Below, piece after piece: positions 18,310 through 27,071 of a stretch of DNA of 64,000 nt. The translations under genes were made by a program, and so were the position numbers. The number at the start of each line of letters is the position of its first letter. Position 1 is the first letter of the stretch. This stretch comes from Stieleria neptunia (GTDB taxonomy: Bacteria > Planctomycetota > Planctomycetia > Pirellulales > Pirellulaceae): contig NZ_CP037423.1 of NCBI RefSeq assembly GCF_007754155.1, positions 62,001-126,000 on the forward strand. The letters are read 5' to 3'. Below the pieces are notes generated by a model. That model ran no database searches and was not told where the DNA came from. It saw nothing but the letters and a program-made list of their open reading frames with translations.

Positions 18310-19029
18310 ATGGACGGCATCACCGAGCCCGTCGTTTTGGTCCTCGGGCATCCCATTGCCGGAAACCCGGCCCAGTTTGCGCTCGAGCGCGCCTTCGCCT
18401 CGATGGACCTCGGCTGGCGGGTCTTCTCCTGTGACGTGCCGGCCCAGCGGATCGACGAAGCGATCGCGGGGGCCGAGGTGCTCGGCTTTCGCGGACTGCT
18501 GTTGGACCAGAACCTGGTGACGCGTTTGGACGAGGGTGCCGAGCGGTCGGATCTTTATTGGCGGGGGAACGCTTCGGAGAGCCGGTGGCACACCGAAAAC
18601 GTTCTCTCGACATGGCTGGAGCGCGAAATCCGCAAGCACTTCGAAACGCTCGATTCGGAAAACTCGGAAATCGGACCGCTGCTTTGGATCGGGACGCCCG
18701 ATCCGAGTTTTCCCTCCCAGATCGCTTCGGAACAAGCGCATTCTCCGATCGCTTGGGCGTCGACCGAGGCGATCGAGCACGCCAGATTGATCGCGATCGC
18801 CGAAACGGTCGACGTTGCTCAGTGGCCTCGCTGCCAGGACGCGACGCTGGTGGTCGATTTTGCCAACCCGGAAAACGACCTCGATCAGATCCGCTCGCTC
18901 GGATACAACGTCCTCGGCCGCGAAGAAGTACGGATCGGCATCCTGCTCGAATCCATCCAGCGATGGACGGGAAAGCAACCGGTGGTCGACGTGTTGACCG
19001 AAGCGATCGAAGAGTACTTGGCGGTCTGA
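18310..19029 (+). CDS. shikimate dehydrogenase-like (AroE N-domain) protein, degenerate active site
   Basis: 239 residues from ATG 18310. The frame is open from 18208, but that part looks non-coding. The N-terminal ~80 residues resemble the substrate-binding domain of shikimate dehydrogenase: VLVLGHPIAGNPAQFALERA, then GWRVFSCDVPAQ, then AEVLGFRGLLLDQNLV. AroE has NVTIPHK with a catalytic lysine at the last position; here it reads LLLDQN, so normal catalysis is unlikely. The C-terminal half keeps Rossmann-like strands (ATLVVDFANPENDLDQI) but no clear glycine-rich loop. It ends 4 bases before the SMUG1 gene, so the two are probably co-translated. The function is unknown. Confidence 0.65.
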   Translation: MDGITEPVVLVLGHPIAGNPAQFALERAFASMDLGWRVFSCDVPAQRIDEAIAGAEVLGFRGLLLDQNLVTRLDEGAERSDLYWRGNASESRWHTENVLSTWLEREIRKHFETLDSENSEIGPLLWIGTPDPSFPSQIASEQAHSPIAWASTEAIEHARLIAIAETVDVAQWPRCQDATLVVDFANPENDLDQIRSLGYNVLGREEVRIGILLESIQRWTGKQPVVDVLTEAIEEYLAV

Positions 19030-19033
19030 TGCC

Positions 19034-19777
19034 ATGACCAACAGCAACGTGACCAACAGCAACGTCAAGACGCTCATCCGGGCCGCACGGGAACTCTCCG
19101 ATTCGGTCGACCTGCTTTCCTTCGCCGAGCCGGTCACCCACGTCTACAATCCGCTCGCCTACGCCCGGAAATCGCACGAGGCCTACCTGGGACGGGTCAG
19201 CGGCGACGTCAAGGTTGTCCTGTTGGGGATGAACCCGGGCCCCTGGGGAATGGCCCAAACGGGAGTCCCGTTCGGTGAAGTCGCCGCGGTCCGCGACTGG
19301 ATGCAGATTCACGAGCCCGTCGGCAAACCCCCGATCGAACACGAAAAACGTCCGGTCGAAGGATTCGATTGCCAGCGAAGCGAAGTCAGCGGGCGCCGTT
19401 TGTGGGGCCTGTTCCAAGAGCGATTCGAAACCCCGGAAGCCTTCTTTGAAGACCACTTTGTGCTCAATTATTGTCCGCTGGTTTTCATGGAAGAATCGGC
19501 GCGCAACCGCACACCCGACAAATTGCTGCCGGAGGAACGGGAACGGCTCAGTGCGATCTGCGATGCCCACTTGCTGACCGTGATCCGCGCGCTCGATCCG
19601 GATCACCTGGTCGGTGTCGGTGTCTATGCCGAAGCCTGTCTCAAGCGGGTCGTCCAGATCGAAGACTGCCGCGGGAAAGTGACTCGCATTCTTCACCCCA
19701 GCCCCGCGTCACCGGCCTCGAACAACGATTGGGCGGGCAAGGTGACCAAGCAATTGCAAAAAGCCGGGGTCTGGTAG
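19034..19777 (+). CDS. SMUG1-type uracil-DNA glycosylase
   Basis: 247 residues. It removes uracil (and in characterised homologues oxidised pyrimidines) from DNA at the start of base-excision repair. Motif 1, GMNPGPWGMAQTGVPFGEV (about 65-83), and motif 2, HPSPASPASN (about 221-230), match the animal SMUG1 catalytic segments very closely. So do the KRPVEGF and SEVSGRRLWGLF regions between them. SMUG1 is uncommon in bacteria; planctomycetes are among the groups that have it. The N-terminus contains a short repeated TNSNV. It follows the AroE-like gene by 4 bases. Confidence 0.93.
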   Translation: MTNSNVTNSNVKTLIRAARELSDSVDLLSFAEPVTHVYNPLAYARKSHEAYLGRVSGDVKVVLLGMNPGPWGMAQTGVPFGEVAAVRDWMQIHEPVGKPPIEHEKRPVEGFDCQRSEVSGRRLWGLFQERFETPEAFFEDHFVLNYCPLVFMEESARNRTPDKLLPEERERLSAICDAHLLTVIRALDPDHLVGVGVYAEACLKRVVQIEDCRGKVTRILHPSPASPASNNDWAGKVTKQLQKAGVW

Positions 19778-20809
19778 CCGCCGGCAGCGTCCACTCTGTA
19801 AGTCACCCTCGCTGGCAGCGAGGGTCGAGCGCAGCGAGGGGAGGGTCGACGTGACGAGAGACTCTGTCACCTGAGTCACCGATCCTCGTCGATGCAGAAC
19901 GCCTTGACGGACCGTCCCGCTGTAGAAAACGATCGGGTGGATTGAGTGTGATGCGGTCAGCGGACGGTTGTACGACATCCTTTCTAGGTCGTCGCGGAGA
20001 GTCCAGCGGACGACGGCCCGGAAGGGCCGTCGTACTCGAAAAGCGGATCGTTGTACGACGTCCTTTCTAGGTCGTCGTCGGGAGTCCAGCGGACGACGGC
20101 CCGGAAGAGCCGTCGTACTCGAAAAGCGGATCGTTGTACGACGTCCTTTTTAGGTCGTCGTCGGGAGTCCAGCGGACGACGGCCCGGAAGGGCCGTCGTA
20201 CTCGAAAAGCGGATCGTTGTACGACGTCCTTTTTAGGTCGTCGTCGGGAGTCCAGCGGACGACGGCCCGGAAGGGCTGTCGTACTCGAAAAGCGGATCGT
20301 TGTACGACGTCCTTTTTAGGTCGTCGTCGGGAGTCCAGCGGACGACGGCCCGGAAGGGCCGTCGTACTCGAAAAGCGGACGGTTGTACGACGTCCTTTTT
20401 AGGTCGTCGCGGAGAGTCCAGCGGACGTCGGCCCGGAAGGGCCGTCGTACTCGAAAAGCGGATCGTTGTACGACGTCCTTTTTAGGTCGTCGTCGGGAGT
20501 CCAGCGGACGACGGCCCGGAAGAGCCGTCGTACTCGAAAAGCGGACGGTTGTACGACGTCCTTTTTAGGTCGTCGTCGGGAGTCCAGCGGACGACGGCCC
20601 GGAAGGGCCATCGTACCCGGAAAAGCGGTCGCTTTCACTTGGACAGCCACCTCAGGCTGGACACCCACGATTGCTCGTCTGCCCGCACCTTGTGCCGATT
20701 CACCGCAGCGATCGACCCGCGCCTGAACCTGTCGGCCGGCTTTGGTTACATTACTGCCAACGTGCCTTGCTAACATCTTCCGCCGACAACCATTGCCGAG
20801 CTGACCCTC
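19778..20809. other. non-coding region holding the 83-bp array
   Basis: 1032 bases between the SMUG1 gene and the aminotransferase. The first part contains the palindromic motif ACCCTCGCTGGCAGCGAGGGT near 19804-19824 and the phrase CGAGCGCAGCGAGGGGAGGG, which recurs at about 23458. The 83-bp array fills the middle. From 20626 to 20809 there is unique sequence that must include the aminotransferase promoter. No RNA gene is recognised. Confidence 0.6.
19961..20625. repeat. tandem array of eight 83-bp palindromic units
   Basis: Eight direct copies begin at 19961, 20044, 20127, 20210, 20293, 20376, 20459 and 20542, exactly 83 bp apart (the last is 84). Each runs from CGGATCGTTGTACGACG to GTACTCGAAAAG. 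Within a unit GTACGACG pairs with CGTCGTAC, and GGCCCGGAAGGGCC forms an inner hairpin. Units differ at only a few bases (for example TTTCTAGG or TTTTTAGG). Reading frames appear in register because 83 is not a multiple of 3, but none is convincing. Single diverged copies lie at 22286-22351 (inverted) and 47735-47800. Confidence 0.95.
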
Positions 20810-22213
20810 GTGAGCCAAACCGCCAACGAATCGACCGAAACGGTCGCAGACGCCCTTCGAAACGACCCCCGTCTCGCCCAGGCCAAACGCTTGGTCGCCG
20901 AAGCGATCGGTGATCATGCGAGTCGATTGTCGGTGCGGCCCTCGGCCGAGTCCTTGAAATCCACGTTCGCCGACCTGATCGATCGCTTGTCGGCCGTGCG
21001 CGGCGGACCACCGATCTGGCCCTACCTGTCCTCCGGTCTCGGCCGCGGTCCCTACGTGGAACTCGCCGACGGCAGCGTCAAGTTGGATTTTATTTGCGGC
21101 ATCGGTGTCCATGGCGCCGGCCACAGTGACCCCGGAATGGTTGCCGCGGCGATCGATGCGGCGATCGAAGACACGGTGATGCAAGGCAACTTGCAACAAA
21201 ACCCCGCCAGCGTCGTGATGATGGAAAAGCTGACCGCGTTGGCCCAGGCCTCCGGCGCGGCGCTGCCGCATTGTCTGCTTTCGACCAGCGGTGCGATGGC
21301 CAATGAGAACGCGCTCAAGATCGCGATGCATCACAAGACGCCCGCCGATCGTGTCCTCGCCTTCGACAACGCCTTCGCCGGACGCACCTTCGCGATGGCG
21401 ACCCTGACCGACCGACCGAACTATCGCATGGGATTACCGCTCACCTTCCCGGTCGATTACCTGCCCTTTCGCGATCCCGCCAATCCCGAACGAAGCACGC
21501 GTTGGGCCGTCGATGAACTGCATCGATTGTTGAAACGTCATCCCGGACGTTATGCCGCATTTTGGGCCGAACCGATCGCGGGCGAAGGCGGCTATTATCC
21601 CGGCAGCCACGAGTTCTTTACCGCGCTCTGTCAGCCGCTCAAAGACGCCGGCGTGCCGATCATCTTTGATGAAGTCCAAAGCTTCTCCAGGACCAGTCGC
21701 CCCTTCGCGTTCCAGCACTACGGACTCGACGAGTTCGCCGACATCGTGACCGTCGGAAAGATCACGCAGGTCTGCGCGACGTTGTACAGCAGCGAAATGA
21801 AACCGACCGGCCCGATCCTCAGCCAGACCTTCACCGGCGCCACCGCGTCGATCGCCACCGGGATCGAAATGCTCGACCGTTTGGAAAGCAACCACTGTTT
21901 CGGCCCCTCGGGCCAGAACGTCCAGCTGGCGACTTATTTTCAAGACGCGCTCGCCGCCCTGGCGACAAAGTATCCCGATCGGGTCAGCGGCCCGTATGGC
22001 GAAGGCATGATGGTGGCATTCACTCCCGGTGACGGCAGTTTCGACTTTGCCAAGAAGTTGATGATGCACTTGTTTGACATCGGTTTGCTGGGCTTCGTTT
22101 GCGGCGGTGATCCGACCCGCATCCGGTTTCTGCCGCCGCCGGCGACCACGACGAAAGCACACATCGATCACGCGATCGAACTGCTCGACCGGGGACTCGC
22201 GACGTTGCCGTAA
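20810..22213 (+). CDS. class III pyridoxal-phosphate aminotransferase
   Basis: 467 residues starting at GTG. This is a fold-type I, class III enzyme. GIGVHGAGHSDPGMV lies near residue 97, a STSGAMANENALKIA cofactor phosphate-binding segment near 160, IIFDEVQSFSRTSRPFAF near 285 (the Asp that contacts the PLP ring nitrogen), and TVGKITQV near 316, whose Lys should form the internal aldimine. Relatives include acetylornithine, ornithine, lysine 6- and 4-aminobutyrate aminotransferases; the substrate cannot be assigned here. The gene has no partner: it is flanked by repeat-rich DNA on both sides. Confidence 0.88.
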   Translation: MSQTANESTETVADALRNDPRLAQAKRLVAEAIGDHASRLSVRPSAESLKSTFADLIDRLSAVRGGPPIWPYLSSGLGRGPYVELADGSVKLDFICGIGVHGAGHSDPGMVAAAIDAAIEDTVMQGNLQQNPASVVMMEKLTALAQASGAALPHCLLSTSGAMANENALKIAMHHKTPADRVLAFDNAFAGRTFAMATLTDRPNYRMGLPLTFPVDYLPFRDPANPERSTRWAVDELHRLLKRHPGRYAAFWAEPIAGEGGYYPGSHEFFTALCQPLKDAGVPIIFDEVQSFSRTSRPFAFQHYGLDEFADIVTVGKITQVCATLYSSEMKPTGPILSQTFTGATASIATGIEMLDRLESNHCFGPSGQNVQLATYFQDALAALATKYPDRVSGPYGEGMMVAFTPGDGSFDFAKKLMMHLFDIGLLGFVCGGDPTRIRFLPPPATTTKAHIDHAIELLDRGLATLP

Positions 22214-22285
22214 CGCTTCACTACAGGGATTCGTTGGTGTCTCGCCTTGAGAGACCGTCCAGCTTAAGGCGATCGCATTTCTGAT

Positions 22286-22351
22286 GTACGATGGCCCTTC
22301 CGGGCCGTCGCCCGTGGGGCTCTGCGCGACGACCTAGAAAGGACGTCGTAC
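22286..22351. repeat. inverted single copy of the 83-bp-type palindrome
   Basis: GTACGATGGCCCTTCCGGGC at the start and GGACGTCGTAC at the end, the reverse complement of a diverged array unit. It sits just after the aminotransferase gene, on the far side of that gene from the array. Confidence 0.75.
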
Positions 22352-22439
22352 ACCCTTCCGCCGACCACCTCTTACCCATTCGGTCAGATCGTTCGGATTT
22401 GTCGCGTTTCGCGCTAGCCCTAAGCTGGACGGTCTCTTG

Positions 22440-22527
22440 AGGCGATTCCCGGTCGCTGCGACGCAGCGAAAGTGGACGGCTGAAGCCTGTACACCAACAC
22501 GTCTACCCGTGCCATGGGTACCTGACT
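22440..22527. repeat. dispersed intergenic repeat, copy B
   Basis: Matches 6994-7081 over nearly the full length (AGGCGATTCCC to TACCTGA), including the palindrome CTGCGACGCAG. The two copies differ mainly in the middle (GACAGTGGGCAGCTAAAG or GAAAGTGGACGGCTGAAG). Confidence 0.75.
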
Positions 22528-22624
22528 GCCCGCCCTGGCCGACCCGAAAGATTGACACGCCAGGACCAAAGGTTGTTAAACTTTCGTTCTCCTCGCATCT
22601 GTTTCCTCTTGGCGGTGAAGTGGC

Positions 22625-23416
22625 TTGAACGACAAGACGAAAGCCCGGCCGATGACGGTCGACGATCTGCAAGACCTGTACGGTGAATTGCGCGGCAGCC
22701 GCTCGGCGCCGGCGATCATGGACGCGCGGGCTTTTTTTCTCGAGCGACAGTGGGCCGATTCGCACGCAAAACTGAACGAAGCCTACGAAAAATACCGCGA
22801 AAGCCGGCAGCGGATCCTGCGTCAGGATCCCGAAAAGGAAGTCGACGCCAAAGCCAAAGATCGCGATCGACAGGTCAGGCGTTTGCAGCGAAAGCAGGAC
22901 AAGGCGCGCGAGATTATCGGGAAATTCGAAACCTATCTGCCGCAATTGGAACGGCTGGCGGAAAAAGAGAAGGCCAAGGAAGAGAGCAAGGCTGCGACCC
23001 AAACGGTCTCCCCGCCCGCGGAACCCGACGTCGCGTCAGAGATTCAGGACGTACCGCCGGTGGCGCAGGATCGCCAAATCGTCACCAAGGATTCCATCGA
23101 CGAGGCGTTCCTGAAACAGTTCTCCGTTTTGATCGGAGACCGACAGCTCGAGTTGGTCAGCGAACGGTTTGATTTTCAACCGCTGGCCGACCCCCAGGAT
23201 GTCATTTCGGAGGCCATCTACCTGCTTCGCAAGGGTGATCGCTGCATGATGGTTCATGCCGCGCCCCTGTCCGATAACCAGGATTCTCAAGACGCCGGGA
23301 AATTGTTGTGCGTTGACCTTGCCAAAGCCAAGAACCGCGTCGAACTTTCGCCCAATGCCATGGTCCGGCTCAGCCAAAAACGAAAACTCGTCCTGCTTCT
23401 GACCAAAGTGGGCTGA
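22625..23416 (+). CDS. hypothetical coiled-coil protein
   Basis: 263 residues from a TTG; ATG 22652 (start MTVDDLQDLYGEL) is an equally good alternative. I do not recognise a family. Residues about 45-125 are Lys/Arg/Glu-rich and strongly helical (EKEVDAKAKDRDRQVRRLQR, then RLAEKEKAKEESKAA), predicting a coiled coil. A Pro/Ala linker (TVSPPAEPDVASEIQDV) follows, then a compact C-terminal part with alternating strands ending KRKLVLLLTKVG. There is no signal peptide or membrane segment. It is flanked by repeats, with no operon partner. Confidence 0.65.
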   Translation: MNDKTKARPMTVDDLQDLYGELRGSRSAPAIMDARAFFLERQWADSHAKLNEAYEKYRESRQRILRQDPEKEVDAKAKDRDRQVRRLQRKQDKAREIIGKFETYLPQLERLAEKEKAKEESKAATQTVSPPAEPDVASEIQDVPPVAQDRQIVTKDSIDEAFLKQFSVLIGDRQLELVSERFDFQPLADPQDVISEAIYLLRKGDRCMMVHAAPLSDNQDSQDAGKLLCVDLAKAKNRVELSPNAMVRLSQKRKLVLLLTKVG

Positions 23417-23752
23417 GGCCCCAAAATAAGAAATAACCCTCCCTGGCAGGGAGGGTCGAGCGCAGCGAGGGGAGGGTCGAACGGTGACTCGCGGGGTTCA
23501 CCGACTGTGATGCACCGTCGAAACAAATTGTTTCAGGACACTTCTCGCTAATCGCCACGAACACCGGCTGCGGATATTCAGTTCCGCTCGACCGATTCAT
23601 TGACGTCCCTGCAATCGATCGGCGTCGTTCGGCGCGATGAGATGGGCAAGAAGGTCGGTCAAAAAATTGGTCGGTCAAAAAATCAGAAACGAGAAACAGC
23701 ACATGAATCAATCTGCCTTCCCCTGGCGGAACGCTTCATTTTCAATGGACAC
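23417..23752. other. intergenic region with small palindrome
   Basis: About 335 bases between convergent genes. Near 23436-23456 the palindrome ACCCTCCCTGGCAGGGAGGGT is followed by CGAGCGCAGCGAGGGGAGGG, the same arrangement as near 19804. Related sequence lies near 43332. The hairpin could terminate either flanking gene. Nothing else is recognised. Confidence 0.5.
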
Positions 23753-25345
23753 CTAATCCGTAAACGGCGATCGTTCAAACACGACGTCGTCGCTAACCCG
23801 CGGGTCACCGGTCTGTGTTAACTCCGACATCAGACGCTCATGCAACGTTGTGCGAGTGGCATCGTGTGTCGCATCCGCCGCCAGGTTCACCATGCAATGC
23901 GGGTCGGCATGGATGTCGTACAGTTCGAACCGGGGACGCTTGCCCATTGCGAAGTCAAATGCGGCGGGATCCTGTTCACGATGCAGGACCACCCAGGCTT
24001 TGGTGGGGCTCGCATCGAGATCGCCGAAGGCGCTGAACGTGTTCTCGCGAAGCAATTCCAGCGACGGCATCGGGCCGTCTGCTCTGCCGAAGCCCGCGGC
24101 GTCCCCCATCGGCCAACGGTCGGGCGCGAAATTGATGATGTACAAGTACCGGTCCGTGCGAATCGCGCGTTGCGGATACGGTTTGTTACCCGCGCGTGCT
24201 TTGGCGACGTGCCGTTCGCGACCGGTGAAGACGGCATCACGAGTCGGGTCGACCTGTCCGTCTTGTTCACTCGCAAAAATCTTCAACAGTGATTTCGCCG
24301 TCATCGCATCCGGAACCGTCTGGCCGGCGGCTTCCAAGAACGTCGGTGCCAAGTCGGGCAGCGAGACGAAGTCGTCGACCACACGGCCGGGATGCCGGAT
24401 GCCCTTGGGCCAGCGGATCGCCAGCGGAACGCTGGTCCCCAAGTCGTACAGATTGCATTTGCCGCGGGTGACGCCGGGGATGCCGTGGTCGCCGCTGACC
24501 ACCAAAATCGTATTGTCCAGCTGTCCGACCCGCCGCAGTTCCTCCAGGATCACGCCTAACGATGCGTCAAACGCTTGGGCTTCTCCCAGGTAATCGGAAA
24601 AGTCTTCGCGGACGACATCGACGTCCGGCAGATACGGCGGCAGCTTTCCCTTCAAGTCATCCGGGTCGATTCCCCACAGTGTTTTGCCGCTGCCGGCGAT
24701 CCACTTGCGGTGGCAGTTTGTCGGACCGAACCAATAGCAAAAAGGCGCGTCTCCATCGATCGCCCCGTCACCGTCGGCATCCAGGAAGGAACGAACGTTG
24801 TTGCGAACTTCATCCAGCAAAGCCGCCTTGCCCGCTTCATGGTCCTTGGCCTTCATCGCGTTTTGAGAGAACCCGTTGAATTTGCGGCCGTGTTCGTTGA
24901 ATGACGTACGTTTGGCACCATGAGGCGCATCGGCGGGCGATCCCGGCGACCAGACTTTGTAGGTGTGACCGATGCGATAGCCGGATCGTTCCAGGATCAG
25001 CGGGTAGGCGGGGTTCGAAAAATCCCAGATCGCGCCCTGCAAGATCGACGCCCGACCGCAGCGCCAAAAGTGCTGGCCGGACAGCAGCGAGCTGCGACAG
25101 GGGGTGCACGACGGCGCACTCACATAGGCCCTGGTGAACAGGATGCCGTCGGCGGCGATGGCGTCAAAGTTGGGCGTCGAGATCACATCGGACGGGCCGC
25201 CGGGCTGGAGCGTCGCGTAGGCGCTGGCGTATTTCCCCCAGTCATCGGCAAACGCCATCACAATGTTCGGCCGCTCGGCGGCGCTACACGATAGCGCGAC
25301 GCAGCCGATGGCCGTCGCCAAAGCGAAGCGGACGATTCGATACAT
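23753..25345 (-). CDS. secreted sulfatase (N-sulfoglucosamine sulfohydrolase-like)
   Basis: 530 residues. A signal peptide (MYRIVRFALATAIGCVALSC) ends near Ala22. The alkaline-phosphatase-fold sulfatase core starts with RPNIVMAFADDWG, whose two Asp residues bind calcium. The formylglycine site is C80 in SAPSCTPCRSSLLSG, a CxPxR motif. VVSGDHGIPGVTRGKCNLYD near 305-325 supplies the second metal-binding pair. The domain order and the C-terminal FELYDIHADPHCMVNLA segment fit heparan-type N-sulfatases. Planctomycetes carry many such enzymes for sulfated marine polysaccharides. An anaerobic or FGE-type maturase is needed but is not in this window. Confidence 0.92.
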   Translation of the reverse strand: MYRIVRFALATAIGCVALSCSAAERPNIVMAFADDWGKYASAYATLQPGGPSDVISTPNFDAIAADGILFTRAYVSAPSCTPCRSSLLSGQHFWRCGRASILQGAIWDFSNPAYPLILERSGYRIGHTYKVWSPGSPADAPHGAKRTSFNEHGRKFNGFSQNAMKAKDHEAGKAALLDEVRNNVRSFLDADGDGAIDGDAPFCYWFGPTNCHRKWIAGSGKTLWGIDPDDLKGKLPPYLPDVDVVREDFSDYLGEAQAFDASLGVILEELRRVGQLDNTILVVSGDHGIPGVTRGKCNLYDLGTSVPLAIRWPKGIRHPGRVVDDFVSLPDLAPTFLEAAGQTVPDAMTAKSLLKIFASEQDGQVDPTRDAVFTGRERHVAKARAGNKPYPQRAIRTDRYLYIINFAPDRWPMGDAAGFGRADGPMPSLELLRENTFSAFGDLDASPTKAWVVLHREQDPAAFDFAMGKRPRFELYDIHADPHCMVNLAADATHDATRTTLHERLMSELTQTGDPRVSDDVVFERSPFTD

Positions 25346-25364
25346 GTTGCAGGTTCCTTGATCC

Positions 25365-25541
25365 TTAGTCTTTCAGAAACAGATCCGAAAGCGAAAGTTG
25401 TAGAGACGGATGAACGGCTGGGCTCACGGTCGAATGTTGGTCATGAAGTATGAATTCGATCTTGCGATCGAGATCAGCAAATGCACCTCGAGCAATCATT
25501 TGCTCGTACTCGGGTACAGACAGTTTCAACGTCGCGCTCAT
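25365..25541 (-). pseudogene. internally deleted Uma2 family remnant
   Basis: 58 codons from ATG 25541. The first ~32 residues (MSATLKLSVPEYEQMIARGA onward to RKIEFI) match the start of a Uma2 protein. The last ~15 (HPSLQLSLSDLFLKD) match the usual Uma2 C-terminus. The nuclease core between them, about 130 residues in an intact copy such as 6230-6844, is missing. The frame stays open across the join, so a short peptide could still be made. It is best read as decay of a multicopy family. Confidence 0.6.
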
Positions 25542-25711
25542 TTTGAATTCCTTGATGACGCCCTCCATTGTAACATCGGTCGGGTGCAGCTTTTCAAACC
25601 GACTTGGGATTTCGCAATCGGCAAGCGGTGCGATGATCCGCGCGGGGAAAGCGGCTAAAATCGAATCCGACATGACCCGTTGCACTTTGTCAGCAGAGCG
25701 AATCATCCGAC

Positions 25712-26362
25712 ATGCCTTGGCCGACGACAAACGGACTGCGAACTCTGCGGGGTGCCGAAGCGGATCTGGTACGGGGGGCGATCGGGATGATGGTCGATCA
25801 TCATGTCGCGGAGTTGCGAGACGGCGAGCAAGCGTGGGCCTACGGCGTGCAGTGGTTCGACCAGTGGGATGCCGGTCAGCGACTGTGGTTGCTCGAGCGG
25901 GTCACATCGGCGCTGCTGGGCCGTGAAACCATCGAGTCGTCCGCGGCGATGTTTGACGCCGCGGCGGATGCCATCTTCTATGAAATCAATGACTTGGTCC
26001 AAATCGAAATCGAACAGGGTTCGGCCGGCGATACGGACCGTTCGTGGCGGCAAAGTGTGATCGATGCTTTGGAATTCCAAACCGATCGGCCGACCGAGAG
26101 CGTCGCTGACAATGTCGATCAAGTTGACCGTGTCGATCAAGAACACTGGCAAACCGTGATCACGCGAATCGCCGATACGATTTTAGGAGTCCGACTGTAT
26201 CAGCGGGCCGAACGATTTCGCGATGCCGACTACAAGCGGACCGAGGCATTCCTGCGTGATCGGGGTTTACCCGAAGACTATCTGACCCAGATCCCACCGC
26301 TCCGAACGGTCGATCAAACCCAATGGTCGATCGATCGCATTCAAGCCTACGTATTTGCCTAG
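25712..26362 (+). CDS. hypothetical protein, Trp-rich helical
   Basis: 216 residues. I do not recognise the family with confidence. It is mostly helical, soluble, acidic and tryptophan-rich, with no signal peptide. Segments such as MMVDHHVAELRDGEQAWAYG and WFDQWDAGQRLWLLERVTSA resemble conserved hypothetical proteins of planctomycetes. A short Asp/Val/Gln-rich stretch (VADNVDQVDRVDQEHW) separates two halves. The start ATG lies about 170 bases from the divergent Uma2 remnant, so the two share an upstream region. Confidence 0.65.
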   Translation: MPWPTTNGLRTLRGAEADLVRGAIGMMVDHHVAELRDGEQAWAYGVQWFDQWDAGQRLWLLERVTSALLGRETIESSAAMFDAAADAIFYEINDLVQIEIEQGSAGDTDRSWRQSVIDALEFQTDRPTESVADNVDQVDRVDQEHWQTVITRIADTILGVRLYQRAERFRDADYKRTEAFLRDRGLPEDYLTQIPPLRTVDQTQWSIDRIQAYVFA

Positions 26363-27071
26363 ATCGAGCACGATGCTTGATCACTCCGCCCGCTACCCGT
26401 ACGATTGGCTGATAGGAGATGTCCCTCGGATCGACCGAGGAGTAGGACCCTTTTACCCCGGCCGAACCGGCAATCATTAGTCGTTCATGCTGCTGAATCG
26501 TACTCGTACTCAGTGAAACGGTACTCGTACTCGATTGGATGGCAAACAGACCAATGCCGGTCGCCCACGCTGCTGAACGTCATCGTTCGATAGGTGCGCG
26601 ATCGACTCGGCCGAGGAAGACAAACCGACGCCTGTCGATGCCAACTGTTGATCGTGACATCGCTGACTCCGATGGTTGGATTCAGGTTTGCCGGGAGAGC
26701 GAAGTGTCTTAGGCCCGGAGGGCCGACACAATGCCCGGGCTTGGAGTGGACCGGGAAACCCATTGTGCCGGCCTTCCAGGCCTCAGCAAATCCGTTCTTT
26801 CGATACCGGTGGCTGACACCACCGGCAAGCATTGTGCCAGCCCTCCGGGCTTCATCGCGACTCCACAAAGACATCGGTACAGCAAGGGGCGTGAAATTTC
26901 CACGGCGATTCCGATGGAGTACATTGGCACAGAGCGACGCTGGCACGCGCTGTCGTCGTGGCCGGACGCGCGAACCATCCGCCCGCACACGCAGGCACGG
27001 AGTCGGCGTCAATCGAAAATACAATGTCGTTCGCCGTGCCGCGGTGAACGGTGGACGTTCACCAACAAACA
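26363..27071. other. non-coding region containing repeat R1 copy A
   Basis: About 700 bases without a convincing gene. From about 26585 to 27060 it matches 29060-29572 (repeat R1). The first 220 bases are unique and include a doubled GTACTCGTACTC motif near 26503-26533. Confidence 0.65.
26585..27060. repeat. repeat R1, copy A
   Basis: It aligns over about 475 bases with 29060-29572. Shared landmarks are GGTGCGCGATCGA near the start, TTAGGCCCGGAGGGCC, CCGATACCGGTGGCTGACAC (here with CGATACC), CAAGCATTGTGCCAGCCCTC, and ACAATGTCGTTCGCCG at the end. It contains several small GC-rich palindromes. It ends 12 bases before the start of the small ORF at 27072. Confidence 0.75.

Larger units (their letters stand above)
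22214..22624. other. repeat-filled intergenic region
   Basis: About 410 bases with two repeat families. At 22286-22351 lies a single inverted, diverged copy of the 83-bp array unit (GTACGATGG to CGTCGTAC). At 22440-22527 lies copy B of the dispersed repeat also seen at 6994-7081. The remaining sequence just before 22625 should hold the promoter of the next gene. No RNA gene is seen. Confidence 0.65.

Noticed and set aside
19961..20625. Possible CRISPR array in the 83-bp repeats
   Set aside because: The repeats are contiguous with no unique spacers, units are far too long, and no cas genes are nearby.
19968..20773. Overlapping reading frames through the 83-bp array as small proteins
   Set aside because: They arise because a 83-bp unit shifts frame at each copy; composition is Arg-rich shadow coding with no start signals.
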